This document shows, piece by piece, positions 31,184 to 39,650 of a DNA stretch of 64,000 bases. The position numbers were made by a program, and so were the translations under genes. The stretch is taken from positions 4,812,001 to 4,876,000 of the forward strand of contig NZ_CP060828.1 in NCBI RefSeq assembly GCF_014489635.1, written 5' to 3'. The notes under the pieces are model-generated. The model had not been told where the DNA came from, did no database searches, and saw only the letters and a program-made list of their open reading frames with translations. Source of the DNA: Streptomyces roseirectus. GTDB lineage: Bacteria; Actinomycetota; Actinomycetes; Streptomycetales; Streptomycetaceae. Position 1 is the stretch's first letter, and the number at the start of each line of letters is the position of its first letter.

Positions 31184-31983
31184 GCGCCGTCATGACGGAG
31201 TTGGTGTGGAGCCGTTCGCGGGCCAAGCGGGGGTCGCTCCTGGTGATGCTCGCCCTGGCCCGGGAGGCGGACGACAGGGGGTGGGTCTCACTGTCCCTGG
31301 AGCAGATCGCCAAGCTCGCCCGGCTGTCGGCGCGGGCGGTCACCAACTGCCTCCCCGAACTGTCGGCGCTCGGGGAGCTGAGCTATACGCCGGGTTCGGG
31401 CCGGGCCGTCACCAACCGCTACTCCCTCCTGCTCGGCTCCTCGGACACCCCTGCCCAGCAGCGGGAACCCGGAAGCGACTTCCCGGAAACCGCTGCCGAA
31501 ACCAGGAAGTTGGAGCCAGAAACCCCGAAGTCCCTTCCAGGAAGCCGGGAAGCTTCTTCCGTGCTTCGCGGGTCTGGTAGTACTCCCGTAGGGAGTACTA
31601 CCTCTTCAGAACAGCAAGCTGGCTTGCTGTCTCCCCGTACGACGCCGAGGGCAGCGGAGGGCATCCCGGCCGACGCCAAGGACCTCGTCGCCGCGCTGAC
31701 GAGCGCTGGGATGGTCGTCGGCTGGAGGCTCACCGAGGACGAGTGGGCACGGGTAACAGCCTTGTCGGCGCGGTGGGGTGTCGAGCGGCTGGTGGAGGTC
31801 ATCTCCCGCCGCTGGGACCCCGGCCGTCCCCCGCAGTCGGCGCGCTACCTGCTGCGCATCTGGGACGACCTCCCGACTCAGGTCCCCGCTGCTCACAACG
31901 TCGTCCCCCTGCGGCGCGAGCCCGGCGGCTGGAAGCCGTACCGCAACCCCGCCAGGGCCAGCGCCTACCAGAACGGATTCTGA
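31180..31983 (+). CDS. Winged-helix replication-initiator-like protein
   Basis: 267 residues from GTG 31180 (GTGA overlap). The N-terminal 80 residues read as a winged helix of the plasmid-replication type (LVMLALAREADDRGWVSL, LEQIAKLARLSARAVTNCLP, LGELSYTPGSGRAVTNRYS). A low-complexity linker follows, then a second helical domain (WRLTEDEWARVTALSARWG). Two perfect palindromes sit in the linker DNA. With the DnaC-like ATPase immediately downstream this is a probable replication module. Confidence 0.72.
   Translation: MSAVMTELVWSRSRAKRGSLLVMLALAREADDRGWVSLSLEQIAKLARLSARAVTNCLPELSALGELSYTPGSGRAVTNRYSLLLGSSDTPAQQREPGSDFPETAAETRKLEPETPKSLPGSREASSVLRGSGSTPVGSTTSSEQQAGLLSPRTTPRAAEGIPADAKDLVAALTSAGMVVGWRLTEDEWARVTALSARWGVERLVEVISRRWDPGRPPQSARYLLRIWDDLPTQVPAAHNVVPLRREPGGWKPYRNPARASAYQNGF
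31576..31630. other. Candidate replication origin: two adjacent perfect palindromes
   Basis: GGTAGTACTCCC (31576-31587) and GGGAGTACTACC (31591-31602) form a 12-bp perfect inverted repeat with a 3-base centre. Nine bases on, ACAGCAAGC and GCTTGCTGT (31611-31630) form another with a 2-base centre. They lie in a lower-GC linker of the initiator-like gene, where element origins often sit. Origin function is inference. Confidence 0.55.
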
Positions 31984-31985
31984 CC

Positions 31986-32711
31986 ATGGCTGAGCCTCAA
32001 CTCGCCTGCCAGACACGGTCGGTGCGCCGGCTGGAGAAGATCCTCGCCGCGAAGGGAATCTCCCTGGTGCCCGACGACGACTCCTCGCCGTCCGCTGATT
32101 CCGGTCCGGGCAACCCGCGCTGGCACCACGGCGCCCGCGTCGAGTACGCGCTCGCCCGCTGGGAGTCGGCGACCCCGCCCCGGTTCCGCGACGCGCAGGC
32201 GACGCTCCCGGAGGTTCGGGCCTGGGCGGAGAGGGCGCTCGACGACCCGTCCCGCGCAGGAACGTTGCTCCTCACCGGCCTGACCGGCACGGGCAAGACG
32301 CACCAGGCGTACGGCGCTCTGCGGCACATCGCCAGCGGCGGCCCCGACCGGTTCGAGGTGCTGGCGGTGAACTCGGCCGACATGTACGGGCGGCTGCGCC
32401 CCAGCGCGGTGATGGGCGCCTCGGAGCAGGAACTCAAGCGGCTGTCGACGGTGCAGTACCTCTTCCTCGACGACTTCGGCACGTCGAAGACGTCGGAGTG
32501 GACGGAGGAGATCACCTACCGGTTGATCAACCACCGCTACAACCACTGCCTCCCGACCGTCATCACCTCCAACCTCCCGGCCCGCGACGCCGACGGCCCC
32601 GACCTGACCGACTTCGTGGGCGACCGGGTCGCCAGCCGCCTCGCCGAGATGGTCACCACGCTCGTCCCGATGATCGGCGACGACCGACGCCGCAGCCGAG
32701 CGACGGCATGA
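31986..32711 (+). CDS. DnaC/IstB-like ATPase (helicase loader type)
   Basis: 241 residues from ATG 31986, two bases after the initiator stop. The Walker A GLTGTGKTHQA is near residue 99 and Walker B is YLFLDDFGTSKTSEW. TVITSNLPARD and VASRLAEMVTTLVPM are typical of the DnaC/IstB AAA+ family. Paired with a winged-helix initiator it would load the host helicase at the element's origin. Overlaps the next gene by ATGA. Confidence 0.9.
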   Translation: MAEPQLACQTRSVRRLEKILAAKGISLVPDDDSSPSADSGPGNPRWHHGARVEYALARWESATPPRFRDAQATLPEVRAWAERALDDPSRAGTLLLTGLTGTGKTHQAYGALRHIASGGPDRFEVLAVNSADMYGRLRPSAVMGASEQELKRLSTVQYLFLDDFGTSKTSEWTEEITYRLINHRYNHCLPTVITSNLPARDADGPDLTDFVGDRVASRLAEMVTTLVPMIGDDRRRSRATA

Positions 32712-33157
32712 ACCACCCCACCTCCCCCGGAAAGACCGCCACTCCCATGCCCCACCCCCTCATGCTCGCCGCCGCCTCGAAGCTCGTCAGGGCGGAACAA
32801 CTCCGCTCCGCGGCCCGGACACAGGCGTTCCACACCTGGGGCGCCCGCGCGGCCACAGCGGCGTCGAAGCACGCCCGGCGCCTCCTTGGCGACGAGGCGG
32901 TGACGCTGAAGTGGGAAGCGCTCGGCGTCCTGCACCCGGACGACCTCCTCCAGGCGACCGCGCCCCTGGGCACCGTCGCCGGACAGCACCTGGAACTCCA
33001 CTACAGCGGCGACGGCAACCACATCGAACGGCTCGCCCTGCGGCGCTCGTGCGGCACGTGCCCCGCCCAGCACCTCGACGACATCGACTCGCTCGAACAC
33101 CTCGGCCGGCTGCTGGCCCGGACCCCGGCCTGGCCAACCCTGAAGGAGCAGGCGTGA
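32708..33157 (+). CDS. Mobile-element hypothetical protein, 149 aa
   Basis: ATG 32708 overlaps the ATPase stop and its own stop overlaps the next GTG, so it is embedded in an operon. The sequence has LRRSCGTCPAQHLDDIDSLE near the end, a CxxC that might bind metal, and a helical N-terminus. Found in Streptomyces element modules between replication and spread genes. Function unknown. Confidence 0.65.
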   Translation: MNHPTSPGKTATPMPHPLMLAAASKLVRAEQLRSAARTQAFHTWGARAATAASKHARRLLGDEAVTLKWEALGVLHPDDLLQATAPLGTVAGQHLELHYSGDGNHIERLALRRSCGTCPAQHLDDIDSLEHLGRLLARTPAWPTLKEQA

Positions 33158-34239
33158 ACACCCCGTACAGCCTGCGCACGATGTCCGCCTGGGACCGCGC
33201 GGCGATCGTCCTCCTCGGCGCGGCCGGCTTCGCCTTCTCCTACGACGCTCTCCGCCAAGTCGCCCTCGCGATCCACGCGCGGCCTACGCTCTCCTACCTC
33301 TTCCCCGTCTTCATCGACGGCTTCATCGCCTACGGCGTGCGCGCCCTCGTCCTCCTGCGGCACAGCGGCTTCGGCGCCCGCCTGTACGCCTGGTTCCTCT
33401 TCCTCGCCGCCACCGGCTCCAGCCTCTGGGCCAACGCGCTCCACGCGATCACCCTCAACCACAGCGGCCCGTCCGGACCGTCCCCGCTCCACCTCGGGGA
33501 CAACGTCGTCGGCGTCCTCTCCATGCTCGCGCCGCTCGCGCTCGCCGGGTCCGTCCACCTCTACATCATCATGGCGCGGACGGCGGAGTCGTCCGTCCCG
33601 GACCGAGCGGAAAGCCGTCCGGGACCGGTCCGCAACTGCGTGAAAGTGGAGTTCGGCGTCCCGGAAACGGCGGGCCGTCTGCACGGCCAGGACACTGGGG
33701 AGCCCGCCGTGATTCCGTCCGTTCTGCCGCCCGTCCACGAGCGCACGGACAAGGACGAAACATCGACGCCTAGCGCCGGACCTGCGGCGATGCATCACCC
33801 GGCCGACTGCGAGAACGCCCCCTTCGCGCCCCGGGAGCATGAAACGCTGGCGGAGTACGGACCGCAGGAGTCACCCGTCCCGGACGGAGAAACACCGCCT
33901 GCCGACTCGACCGATCCAGCCGACGCAGCCGACCCGGAACCGGCAGCACAGCAGAAGACCGTCCTCCCTCCCGACGACGAACCGGTCCCCGTCCCGGACG
34001 GGGAGGAGTCTCCCCAGAACCGTGAACCCGAGGACGACTGGATGAGGGACCTCCTTCCCATCGCGCGGGACGCCGCCCGGACCGCCGGACGGATCAGCCG
34101 CGACGCCATCAAGGACGCGGTCCGCGCCCACCAAGCCGTCGGCAACGACAAGCTCGGCGAGTTGGTCGCCGCCCTCAAGGAGGAGGAAGCCGCCACCCGG
34201 AGGCTGACTCCGCCGGGTCCGTCCCGGCACCTCTGGTGA
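33154..34239 (+). CDS. DUF2637 membrane protein (Spd-type)
   Basis: 361 residues from GTG 33154. Four membrane segments fill residues 10-150 (WDRAAIVLLGAAGFAFSYDA; LFPVFIDGFIAYGVRALVLL; LYAWFLFLAATGSSLWANAL; VVGVLSMLAPLALAGSVHLY), the DUF2637 pattern of Streptomyces plasmid spread proteins. The second half is a disordered Pro/Glu-rich tail that ends in a short helical domain (AIKDAVRAHQAVGNDKLGEL). Likely helps intramycelial plasmid spread, by family. Confidence 0.87.
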   Translation: MNTPYSLRTMSAWDRAAIVLLGAAGFAFSYDALRQVALAIHARPTLSYLFPVFIDGFIAYGVRALVLLRHSGFGARLYAWFLFLAATGSSLWANALHAITLNHSGPSGPSPLHLGDNVVGVLSMLAPLALAGSVHLYIIMARTAESSVPDRAESRPGPVRNCVKVEFGVPETAGRLHGQDTGEPAVIPSVLPPVHERTDKDETSTPSAGPAAMHHPADCENAPFAPREHETLAEYGPQESPVPDGETPPADSTDPADAADPEPAAQQKTVLPPDDEPVPVPDGEESPQNREPEDDWMRDLLPIARDAARTAGRISRDAIKDAVRAHQAVGNDKLGELVAALKEEEAATRRLTPPGPSRHLW

Positions 34240-34285
34240 CCAGCCTTCTCAGAGAGAATGTCCTCATCAGCAGGAAGGAAGAGCT

Positions 34286-34843
34286 ATGCGGCGACACCTG
34301 CTCAGCGCCGGGGACGAAGCGGCCCACCGGCACGCAGCCGAAGCCGCGGCCCAGCTCGACGCCCACCTCCGCGCGGGCGGAACCCTGATACCGGTCCCCA
34401 CCCCCGGATACACCCCGGAGCCCGGCGAGACGGCCTACGCCGACGTGATGTGCACGACGGCCCGCTTCTACGCCATCGACCCCGTACAACCACCGCGCGC
34501 CGGCTACTTCGAGAACCACCCCTCCCTGGGCCGCCGCTGGGTGACCAACCGGCGGCTGGACGCCCAACGGCTCCAGCAGGCGGAAGCCCAAGCCCAGGAG
34601 CAGTGGCGCGACCACGAGTGGGCACGGGTGATCCTCACTTCCGAGGGCATCCGCATCAACCCGCCGGGCTCACCGGACACGTGGCTCCCGTTCGACCACG
34701 TCCTCCTCACCGGCCTGACGGCCGAACCCGACCGCCAGGAACTGGTGCTGTCGTACAGCGTGTGCGCACCGCTGCTTCTCGTAGGTCCAGCAGTGCCATG
34801 GTTGGTGGTGGCCCTGGGACGGTTGGTCACACCTACGTCGTAG
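34286..34843 (+). CDS. Mobile-element hypothetical protein, 185 aa
   Basis: ATG 34286 with GGAAGGAAGAG upstream. The protein carries GYTPEPGETAYADVMCTTAR, RWVTNRRLDAQRLQQAEAQ and VILTSEGIRINPPG, then a hydrophobic C-terminal stretch (LLLVGPAVPWLVVALG) that could be one membrane helix. It ends the replication/spread module. Function unknown. Confidence 0.65.
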   Translation: MRRHLLSAGDEAAHRHAAEAAAQLDAHLRAGGTLIPVPTPGYTPEPGETAYADVMCTTARFYAIDPVQPPRAGYFENHPSLGRRWVTNRRLDAQRLQQAEAQAQEQWRDHEWARVILTSEGIRINPPGSPDTWLPFDHVLLTGLTAEPDRQELVLSYSVCAPLLLVGPAVPWLVVALGRLVTPTS

Positions 34844-34878
34844 AGACCCCGTGACCAGGCCCGACCTGCACATGAGGG

Positions 34879-35517
34879 TCAGCAGGATTCCCCGAACTTC
34901 ACCGCGCCGAACTCAACGGGTTGCCCATCGAGTTGGGCTCCCGGCTTCGGGTTCTGGGTGCAGACCTTCCAGTTGGATTCGAGAAGGACCATCCGGCTCT
35001 CGCCGGAGACATCGTTGACGGTGATGCTGGTGGAGGCGTCGAGGGCCTGGCGGGCGACCTTGACCGACTTACCACTGAAATCAGGCATCGTCGCCCCCGC
35101 ATCCTGGACAGCGCTCGCGTCCTTGGCGGGGCAGCTCTCCTCCAGCTTGACCGCCCCGAAGTCGACCTTCGTATCGGTCCGATGCTCACCGGGGGCCGGG
35201 GTCTGCGAGCAGACCTTCCAGTTCCGGTCGAAAGCCTGCATACGCCCGCGTCCGAGCGCGTCGTGTGAGGTAAGGCTGTAGAACCCTGCGGCCTGCGCTT
35301 GGTCCTGGGCGGCCTGAAGACCCTTGCCCTTCATGTCCGGCAGCGTGCCGGTCTTTGCCGGGGCGTCGTCAGCCTTCGGCGTGTCTGCTGGCATAGGAGT
35401 GCCGGGCGCCGACGCGGTGGCGCCGGTCTCCCTGCTACTGCTCACAGCCGGATTGCAGGCGGTAAGAGCCAGGAGCCCGGTGGCAGCCAGAGCGGTAACG
35501 GCGGTGCACTTGCGCAT
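34879..35517 (-). CDS. Lipoprotein with two PASTA-like repeats
   Basis: 212 residues from ATG 35515-35517. The N-terminus is a lipoprotein signal (ALAATGLLALTACNP) with the lipid Cys near residue 21. Two similar 75-residue units follow, starting LPDMKGKGLQAAQDQAQAAG and MPDFSGKSVKVARQALDAS, each with a NWKVC(S/T)Q(T/N)P.PG end. Such PASTA-like domains are extracytoplasmic and often bind cell-wall fragments. It is opposite in strand to the element genes. Confidence 0.82.
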   Translation of the reverse strand: MRKCTAVTALAATGLLALTACNPAVSSSRETGATASAPGTPMPADTPKADDAPAKTGTLPDMKGKGLQAAQDQAQAAGFYSLTSHDALGRGRMQAFDRNWKVCSQTPAPGEHRTDTKVDFGAVKLEESCPAKDASAVQDAGATMPDFSGKSVKVARQALDASTSITVNDVSGESRMVLLESNWKVCTQNPKPGAQLDGQPVEFGAVKFGESC

Positions 35518-35564
35518 GGTTCCCCCACATTTTGGTGCTGGAGAACCAGCATGCGGCCTGCGCG

Positions 35565-35729
35565 CTAACCGTAGAGGCAATGTGAACATTCCGTGATGTG
35601 ACGTTCGATGCCGGTGGACCAAAGAAGCGTGCAGGCGGGTCTCACGGCGGCCAGGAGGTCACGCACTATGCCGGCAGTCGACTCGTCAAGGTCGAGGGCC
35701 AGGCGGATGAACCGGCGCAACTCGCTCAC
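35565..35729 (-). CDS. Possible 54-aa protein
   Basis: GTG 35727-35729, with GAAGGGGAAC upstream, begins a frame reading ELRRFIRLALDLDESTAGIV and ending HITECSHCLYG with a CxxC-like end. Codon bias is moderate. It directly follows the lipoprotein gene's upstream region and has no known relatives that I recognise. Confidence 0.3.
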   Translation of the reverse strand: MSELRRFIRLALDLDESTAGIVRDLLAAVRPACTLLWSTGIERHITECSHCLYG

Positions 35730-36122
35730 CGGTCGTTCCCCTTCGCGAAGAAGGCGGTCGCTGGAACCTCAGGTCCCAGCCTCCAGGCGTCCATGATCAA
35801 GGGGAAACTTCATACAGATCCGGGTGCTGTGCTCACGCTGATCGCACAACCGCTCCAGGGCTTCTTCGGCAGTCCCCAGTTTTCAGCCGTCGCGACAGCC
35901 TCAGCTTTCCTCTGTTGGCACCCAGGAAGCGCCTTGAGGCAAAAGGGGGCGCAAATGGGGTCGCTCGGTGCGGTCGGCCAGGCTCGATGCAGCAGCGCCG
36001 CGATGTCGGCTGCTTACGCGACGGCCTGGCTCAACCTCCGTACGGCAGAGAAGACAGTCTGCGGTTCACTGGTTGCGTGGAGCCTGCAGGCCCCAGGATC
36101 GCAGCAGCTCGCGCCGCCTGCC
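35730..36122. other. 390 bp without a convincing gene
   Basis: The DNA has mixed codon bias in all frames. A minus-strand fragment reads TAEEALERLCDQREHSTRIC before stopping near 35768, but no start is visible, so it may be the tail of a lost regulator-associated gene. No hairpin or repeat stands out. Confidence 0.3.
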
Positions 36123-36290
36123 TTACTTGCTCTCAATCCACCAGATGATCAGCGAGACGAGTCCCCCGCCCAGAGCGCGAGAGGCACCCTTCGCCGCTTG
36201 GGCGCTCGCGGTGCGCGCCCTCTTCATCCAGTTGGCCTGCGGCTTGATGCGGGCAGGCTGGCTCTCGCTGAGAGAACCGCTAGAATCCAT
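36123..36290 (-). CDS. Small membrane protein, 55 aa
   Basis: ATG 36288-36290 with GGAAAGG upstream. The frame reads DSSGSLSESQPARIKPQANW, a basic amphipathic middle (RARTASAQAAKGASRAL), then one short hydrophobic helix GGGLVSLIIWWIESK. Good third-position bias supports it. It may be a leader or a membrane-active peptide. No family recognised. Confidence 0.5.
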   Translation of the reverse strand: MDSSGSLSESQPARIKPQANWMKRARTASAQAAKGASRALGGGLVSLIIWWIESK

Positions 36291-36590
36291 GTGAAGCTGC
36301 CTTTCCAGAGTAGATCAACGGAGGGGCTTCGCAGAGGGAGTCCTCGGTCACTAGCTTGCCGGCTCGACCGAAGAGGCTCCCTTTGCTTATTTCGCGAAAA
36401 GTTTGAGACACGCCAAAGAATCCACCCTCCCCCCTCTCAATTAATGTCATTTCGCGGGATAAGGTATGACATTGTCGACATTTCGCCGGACAGAATACTC
36501 TTGGCAGGCGAAATACGATCATTCATAATCGCCCTGAAGTGAAGGATCCAGCACCGGTCTGCAGTGCGGAGGGGATGGAGGGTGCAGGGA
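36291..36590. other. Promoter region between small membrane gene and DUF397 gene
   Basis: About 300 bp of lower-GC DNA between the divergent 55-aa membrane gene and DUF397 gene. It should contain both promoters. TATGACATTGTCGAC near 36466-36480 includes a TGTCGACA-like palindrome; nothing else is distinct. Confidence 0.3.
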
Positions 36591-36791
36591 ATGGAAATTG
36601 AGGCTCCGCGATGGCGCAAGAGCTCATACACGGCTAACCAGGGGAATTGCGTAGAAGTCTCGTTAGGGGAAACGGTGGCGGTGAGGAACTCACATCGCCC
36701 AGTCCTGGGGCCAATCTCGGTCCACCGGGAAGCTTGGGCGCTTTTCGTCGAGTCAATTGGAATGATTGATCCGCCCGAAGCCGTCGAGTGA
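36591..36791 (+). CDS. DUF397 domain protein convergent with its XRE partner
   Basis: 66 residues from ATG 36591, with GGAGGG upstream. WRKSSYTANQGNCVEVSLGE, VAVRNSHRPVLGPI and WALFVESIGM follow the DUF397 order, though the usual RDSK is RNSH. Unlike the other copies it is not downstream of an XRE gene but faces one tail-to-tail, so it needs its own promoter. Confidence 0.82.
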   Translation: MEIEAPRWRKSSYTANQGNCVEVSLGETVAVRNSHRPVLGPISVHREAWALFVESIGMIDPPEAVE

Positions 36792-36839
36792 ACGGCTGAT
36801 ACCCTCAGCCCTCCCCAAGTCACCGCCACCTTCCCCTTC

Positions 36840-37712
36840 CTACGGCAGTCCTCGCATCAAGAATTCCTCTTCCAGATCCACCGCGACATACCTCTCGACA
36901 TGCCAGAAATCGTCAAGGTAGTCGCTGGGTTCCGGGGTGCCAGCCCCCGTAAAGGCCGACCTCTCGCTCAGGAGAACCTGTCCATCAGGCTTCTCCAGGT
37001 AGGCAACAAGGTCTTCCTCCTCCTCCGGGAACTGGAAGAGGACATAGGGAGACCTGAACTGCGGATAGATGCCGGACGTGAAGGGCGCCACCTTCACGGT
37101 GACATTCTCCATCTCGTTCAGAGCCAGGAGCTTCTCGTACTGGTTCTTCATGATCTTCGCGCTCCCGAGGATACGTCGCACCGCAGCCTCGTCGAGAATG
37201 AAGAACAGCTCTGCCCCATGGGTGCGCACCACGCGCTCCTGGCGCTCGAGACGCAACGCCAGCAATGCCTCGGTGTCCGAATTCTGCCCCATCGCGTTGA
37301 ACATCTCCCGGGCATATTCCTCTGTCTGGAGAAGCCCGGGAACCAAGTTCGACTCGAAGTTCCGGATCCTGATGGCTGAAGACTCGAAGCTCAGATACTG
37401 CAGGAATTCTGCAGCAGCCACCCCTCGATAGCCGGCCCACCACGGTGGGCGACGTGCGGCACGGACCAACTCTGTGATCTCTTCGACCTGGGCTTCATCC
37501 TCGATCCCGTACAGGGCGAGGAGAGCACGCGAGTCTGTGAGCGTCAGACTAACTTTGCCCGTTTCAATACGATTGATCTTACTAGGTGACCAATCAAGAC
37601 GATCCGCGACATCCGCGTGAGTGAAGCCTGTGCGTTCGCGGGCAGCACGCAATCGCTTTCTCAGGCGACGCCCCTGGTAGATCGGATCTTTCTGGTCGTC
37701 GGGCACTGACAC
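36840..37712 (-). CDS. XRE-family transcriptional regulator with DUF5753 domain
   Basis: 290 residues from GTG 37710-37712, with AAGGGCAGG upstream. The helix-turn-helix is LRAARERTGFTHADVADRLD with SPSKINRIETGKVSLTLTDS; DUF5753 follows (SNLVPGLLQTEEYAREMFNA, LFFILDEAAVRRILG, VTVKVAPFTSGIYP, LVAYLEKPDGQVLLSE). Upstream DNA (37770-37985) carries several CTAG-centred motifs, including a CTGCTAG direct repeat at 37960-37966 and 37975-37981, possible operators. Confidence 0.92.
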   Translation of the reverse strand: MSVPDDQKDPIYQGRRLRKRLRAARERTGFTHADVADRLDWSPSKINRIETGKVSLTLTDSRALLALYGIEDEAQVEEITELVRAARRPPWWAGYRGVAAAEFLQYLSFESSAIRIRNFESNLVPGLLQTEEYAREMFNAMGQNSDTEALLALRLERQERVVRTHGAELFFILDEAAVRRILGSAKIMKNQYEKLLALNEMENVTVKVAPFTSGIYPQFRSPYVLFQFPEEEEDLVAYLEKPDGQVLLSERSAFTGAGTPEPSDYLDDFWHVERYVAVDLEEEFLMRGLP

Positions 37713-37959
37713 GTACCTGCCCTTCTGTCTGGGGGGTCTACTGAAGGCACATCGATCCACCCCCGTGACGGCTAGCTCAGCGCCAGATAGCCAGGGGGCG
37801 CCTGTCGACACGGCCGTGGACCACCCGATAGTAGGCGTACCGTGAGGCATCCGGACGCTAGTCACTGAACCGCCGCCCAGCGGCTTGCTCCCAAGCCCTC
37901 AGGTGGCGTATGAATGGTGCCCTGTCTGTCAGCCGACGAACGATCCTCATATAAGCATT

Positions 37960-37981
37960 CTGCTAGGTAGCATGCTGCTAG
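37960..37981. promoter_or_regulatory. CTGCTAG direct repeat upstream of XRE gene
   Basis: CTGCTAG occurs at 37960-37966 and 37975-37981, 15 bp apart, about 250 bp upstream of GTG 37712; further GCTAG motifs lie nearer the gene (about 37770 and 37857). An operator role is inference. Confidence 0.3.
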
Positions 37982-39056
37982 TCCACTCCTTGTCTAAACC
38001 TCTTCGCGCAATGCAGACACCGCAGTACCGCAGGTCCCAGCAGCACACACCACTAACACCCGCGGTCCCCCACTGGCTGACAGAACGCCTCGGAAGCAGC
38101 CCTTCTCGCGAAAGCCCAGAGAACGGCACCAACGCTGATCGCTTGAATGTGGGCCCTTCCGCGACCACGATGCTGGGCGGACTCGGAGACCATGGCCAGG
38201 GTGACGGTGCGAGAGCCGGCACCTCAAGTGACGCGAATCCGCAGGTGGACGGTGAAGAACGTGGTCAATGGATCCAGTGCCCGGCCGGGCACCATAGTTC
38301 AAGGCTTCCTCGCCGTTCTGCCTCTGTGTGGCCGCCCCGGGAGCCATACGGGCATGGCTAGCGAGGGCCTGCTCGTCATCCCATACACTGCACTCGCGCA
38401 GCCGCTCCTCGTGGATCCGATAACGGCCGAACCCTGATCTACGGTGCGGAGAAGGCCCACACGAGGGTTCCCGTGCCGTCGGCAGCACCGGCTGGGACCG
38501 GTCCAAGGCCTGGATCTGCGACCTTTCGTCCGCCGAGAGGACCACCGCGCCCTCTGGCGGGTTGAAGTACAGCCCGACGACGTCTCAGACCTTCTCCATG
38601 AACAGCGGGTCCGTGCACAGCTTGAAGGTGTCCGTCAGATGCGGCTTGAGCTGGAACTTCCACCAGATCCGGTCGACGGTCGACTTCGACAGACCACTGT
38701 GTTCCGCTTTCAACCTACGCAACCAGTGGGTGGCACTCTTTTGGGGGGCTCTTCCCGCATCGTGACCACGACCGCTTCCACTTGGTCAACGCGAATCAAG
38801 TTCTGACAGCTAACAACCTCACGGTTGCCGCAGCGTCGGGCGAACTCGCTGATCAGGAACACGACTACCAAGAACGCGTTGCCTTCCGGCTCCTCGTGTG
38901 CCTTCTTCCCTCCCCTCCTGTCAGGATTCGGGAACAGCCCGCAGGAGCAGGCCCTTTGGCCTGATTCCTGCGAAGGGGCGTTGCGGTCCGCTCCCCCCTC
39001 AGGACCGCAACGCCCGCCTCCCTCTTCCTTCGGCACATCAAGGTCCTGGTTCCCTC
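37982..39056. other. 1.1 kb without an intact gene, containing the IS630 fragment
   Basis: Apart from the transposase remnant, no reading frame here combines a start, ribosome site and coding bias. Two short plus-strand frames and their minus shadows overlap each other with poor composition. It separates the regulator locus from the conjugation operon. Confidence 0.5.
38440..38722 (-). pseudogene. IS630-family transposase fragment
   Basis: The minus strand reads LSKSTVDRIWWKFQLKPHLT, KLCTDPLFMEKV, then an in-frame TGA at 38585-38587, then [20 protein letters not shown] and [14 protein letters not shown]. These are consecutive conserved blocks of IS630-type (DDE) transposases. A CGA to TGA change explains the stop. 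Both ends are missing: the reading loses similarity near 38480 and has no start upstream. No terminal repeats are visible. Confidence 0.75.
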
Positions 39057-39644
39057 ATGCCTCCCTCCACCCCTTTTATCCGTGTTCTCTGCGGTATACC
39101 CATTGCGTTCTCTGTCGGCCTCCTCTCTGCCGGCTGCTCCGCAGCCTCCATCTCCGAGAACGCACCACCCCGGTCTCAATCCGCCGCCCCACGAACTGAG
39201 TCCGCCTCTCCCTCCTCCGACGGAGACGCGCCCAGCAGCGTCGTACCCACCGACGTAGCGGCCACGGCACGGGAGTTCACCAGGGCGTACGCCGGGCACG
39301 ATGCGCGTGTTGGCGGTGATGTCTCGTACGCGGACGCTGGAGAGCGCGCAGCGAAGTTCGCGGCCGGTGATCTGGCGGAAGCCCTCGTCCAGAAGCGCCC
39401 GGGGCAGGACGCTCCCTGGGCGGCCCTGCGTGCCGGACAGGCCCGGCAGTCCGTCACAGTGACCTCGGTGGAGGTTCCGGACGGCGCCCCCGCCGTCACC
39501 TCGTCGAGTGCGCTCGTCCGCGTCAGCTACGTCCTAACGACGACCCCGAGGCCCGGCGCCCCGCTGCTCAGCCGCGAACAGCTCGCGTTGCGTCTGGAGC
39601 GCACCTCCGCCGGCTGGCGGGTCGTCGCGTTGCCCTGGGCGTGA
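39057..39644 (+). CDS. Lipoprotein at the head of the conjugation operon
   Basis: 195 residues from ATG 39057. A lipobox-type signal (IPIAFSVGLLSAGCSA) places the lipidated Cys near residue 27. A Ser/Pro-rich linker follows, then a compact domain (VAATAREFTRAYAGHDARVG, LRAGQARQSVTVTSVEV, WRVVALPWA). Position and shape suggest an extracytoplasmic, VirB8/TcpC-like accessory subunit. The assignment is by context. Confidence 0.75.
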   Translation: MPPSTPFIRVLCGIPIAFSVGLLSAGCSAASISENAPPRSQSAAPRTESASPSSDGDAPSSVVPTDVAATAREFTRAYAGHDARVGGDVSYADAGERAAKFAAGDLAEALVQKRPGQDAPWAALRAGQARQSVTVTSVEVPDGAPAVTSSSALVRVSYVLTTTPRPGAPLLSREQLALRLERTSAGWRVVALPWA

Positions 39645-39650
39645 CGGCGG

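Noticed and set aside
35598..36542. 314-codon plus-strand frame
   Set aside because: Composition is not coding-like, and well-supported minus-strand small ORFs lie within it.
38191..38437. Plus-strand frame starting [12 protein letters not shown]
   Set aside because: Weak coding bias and overlap with decayed DNA; no recognisable domain or ribosome site.
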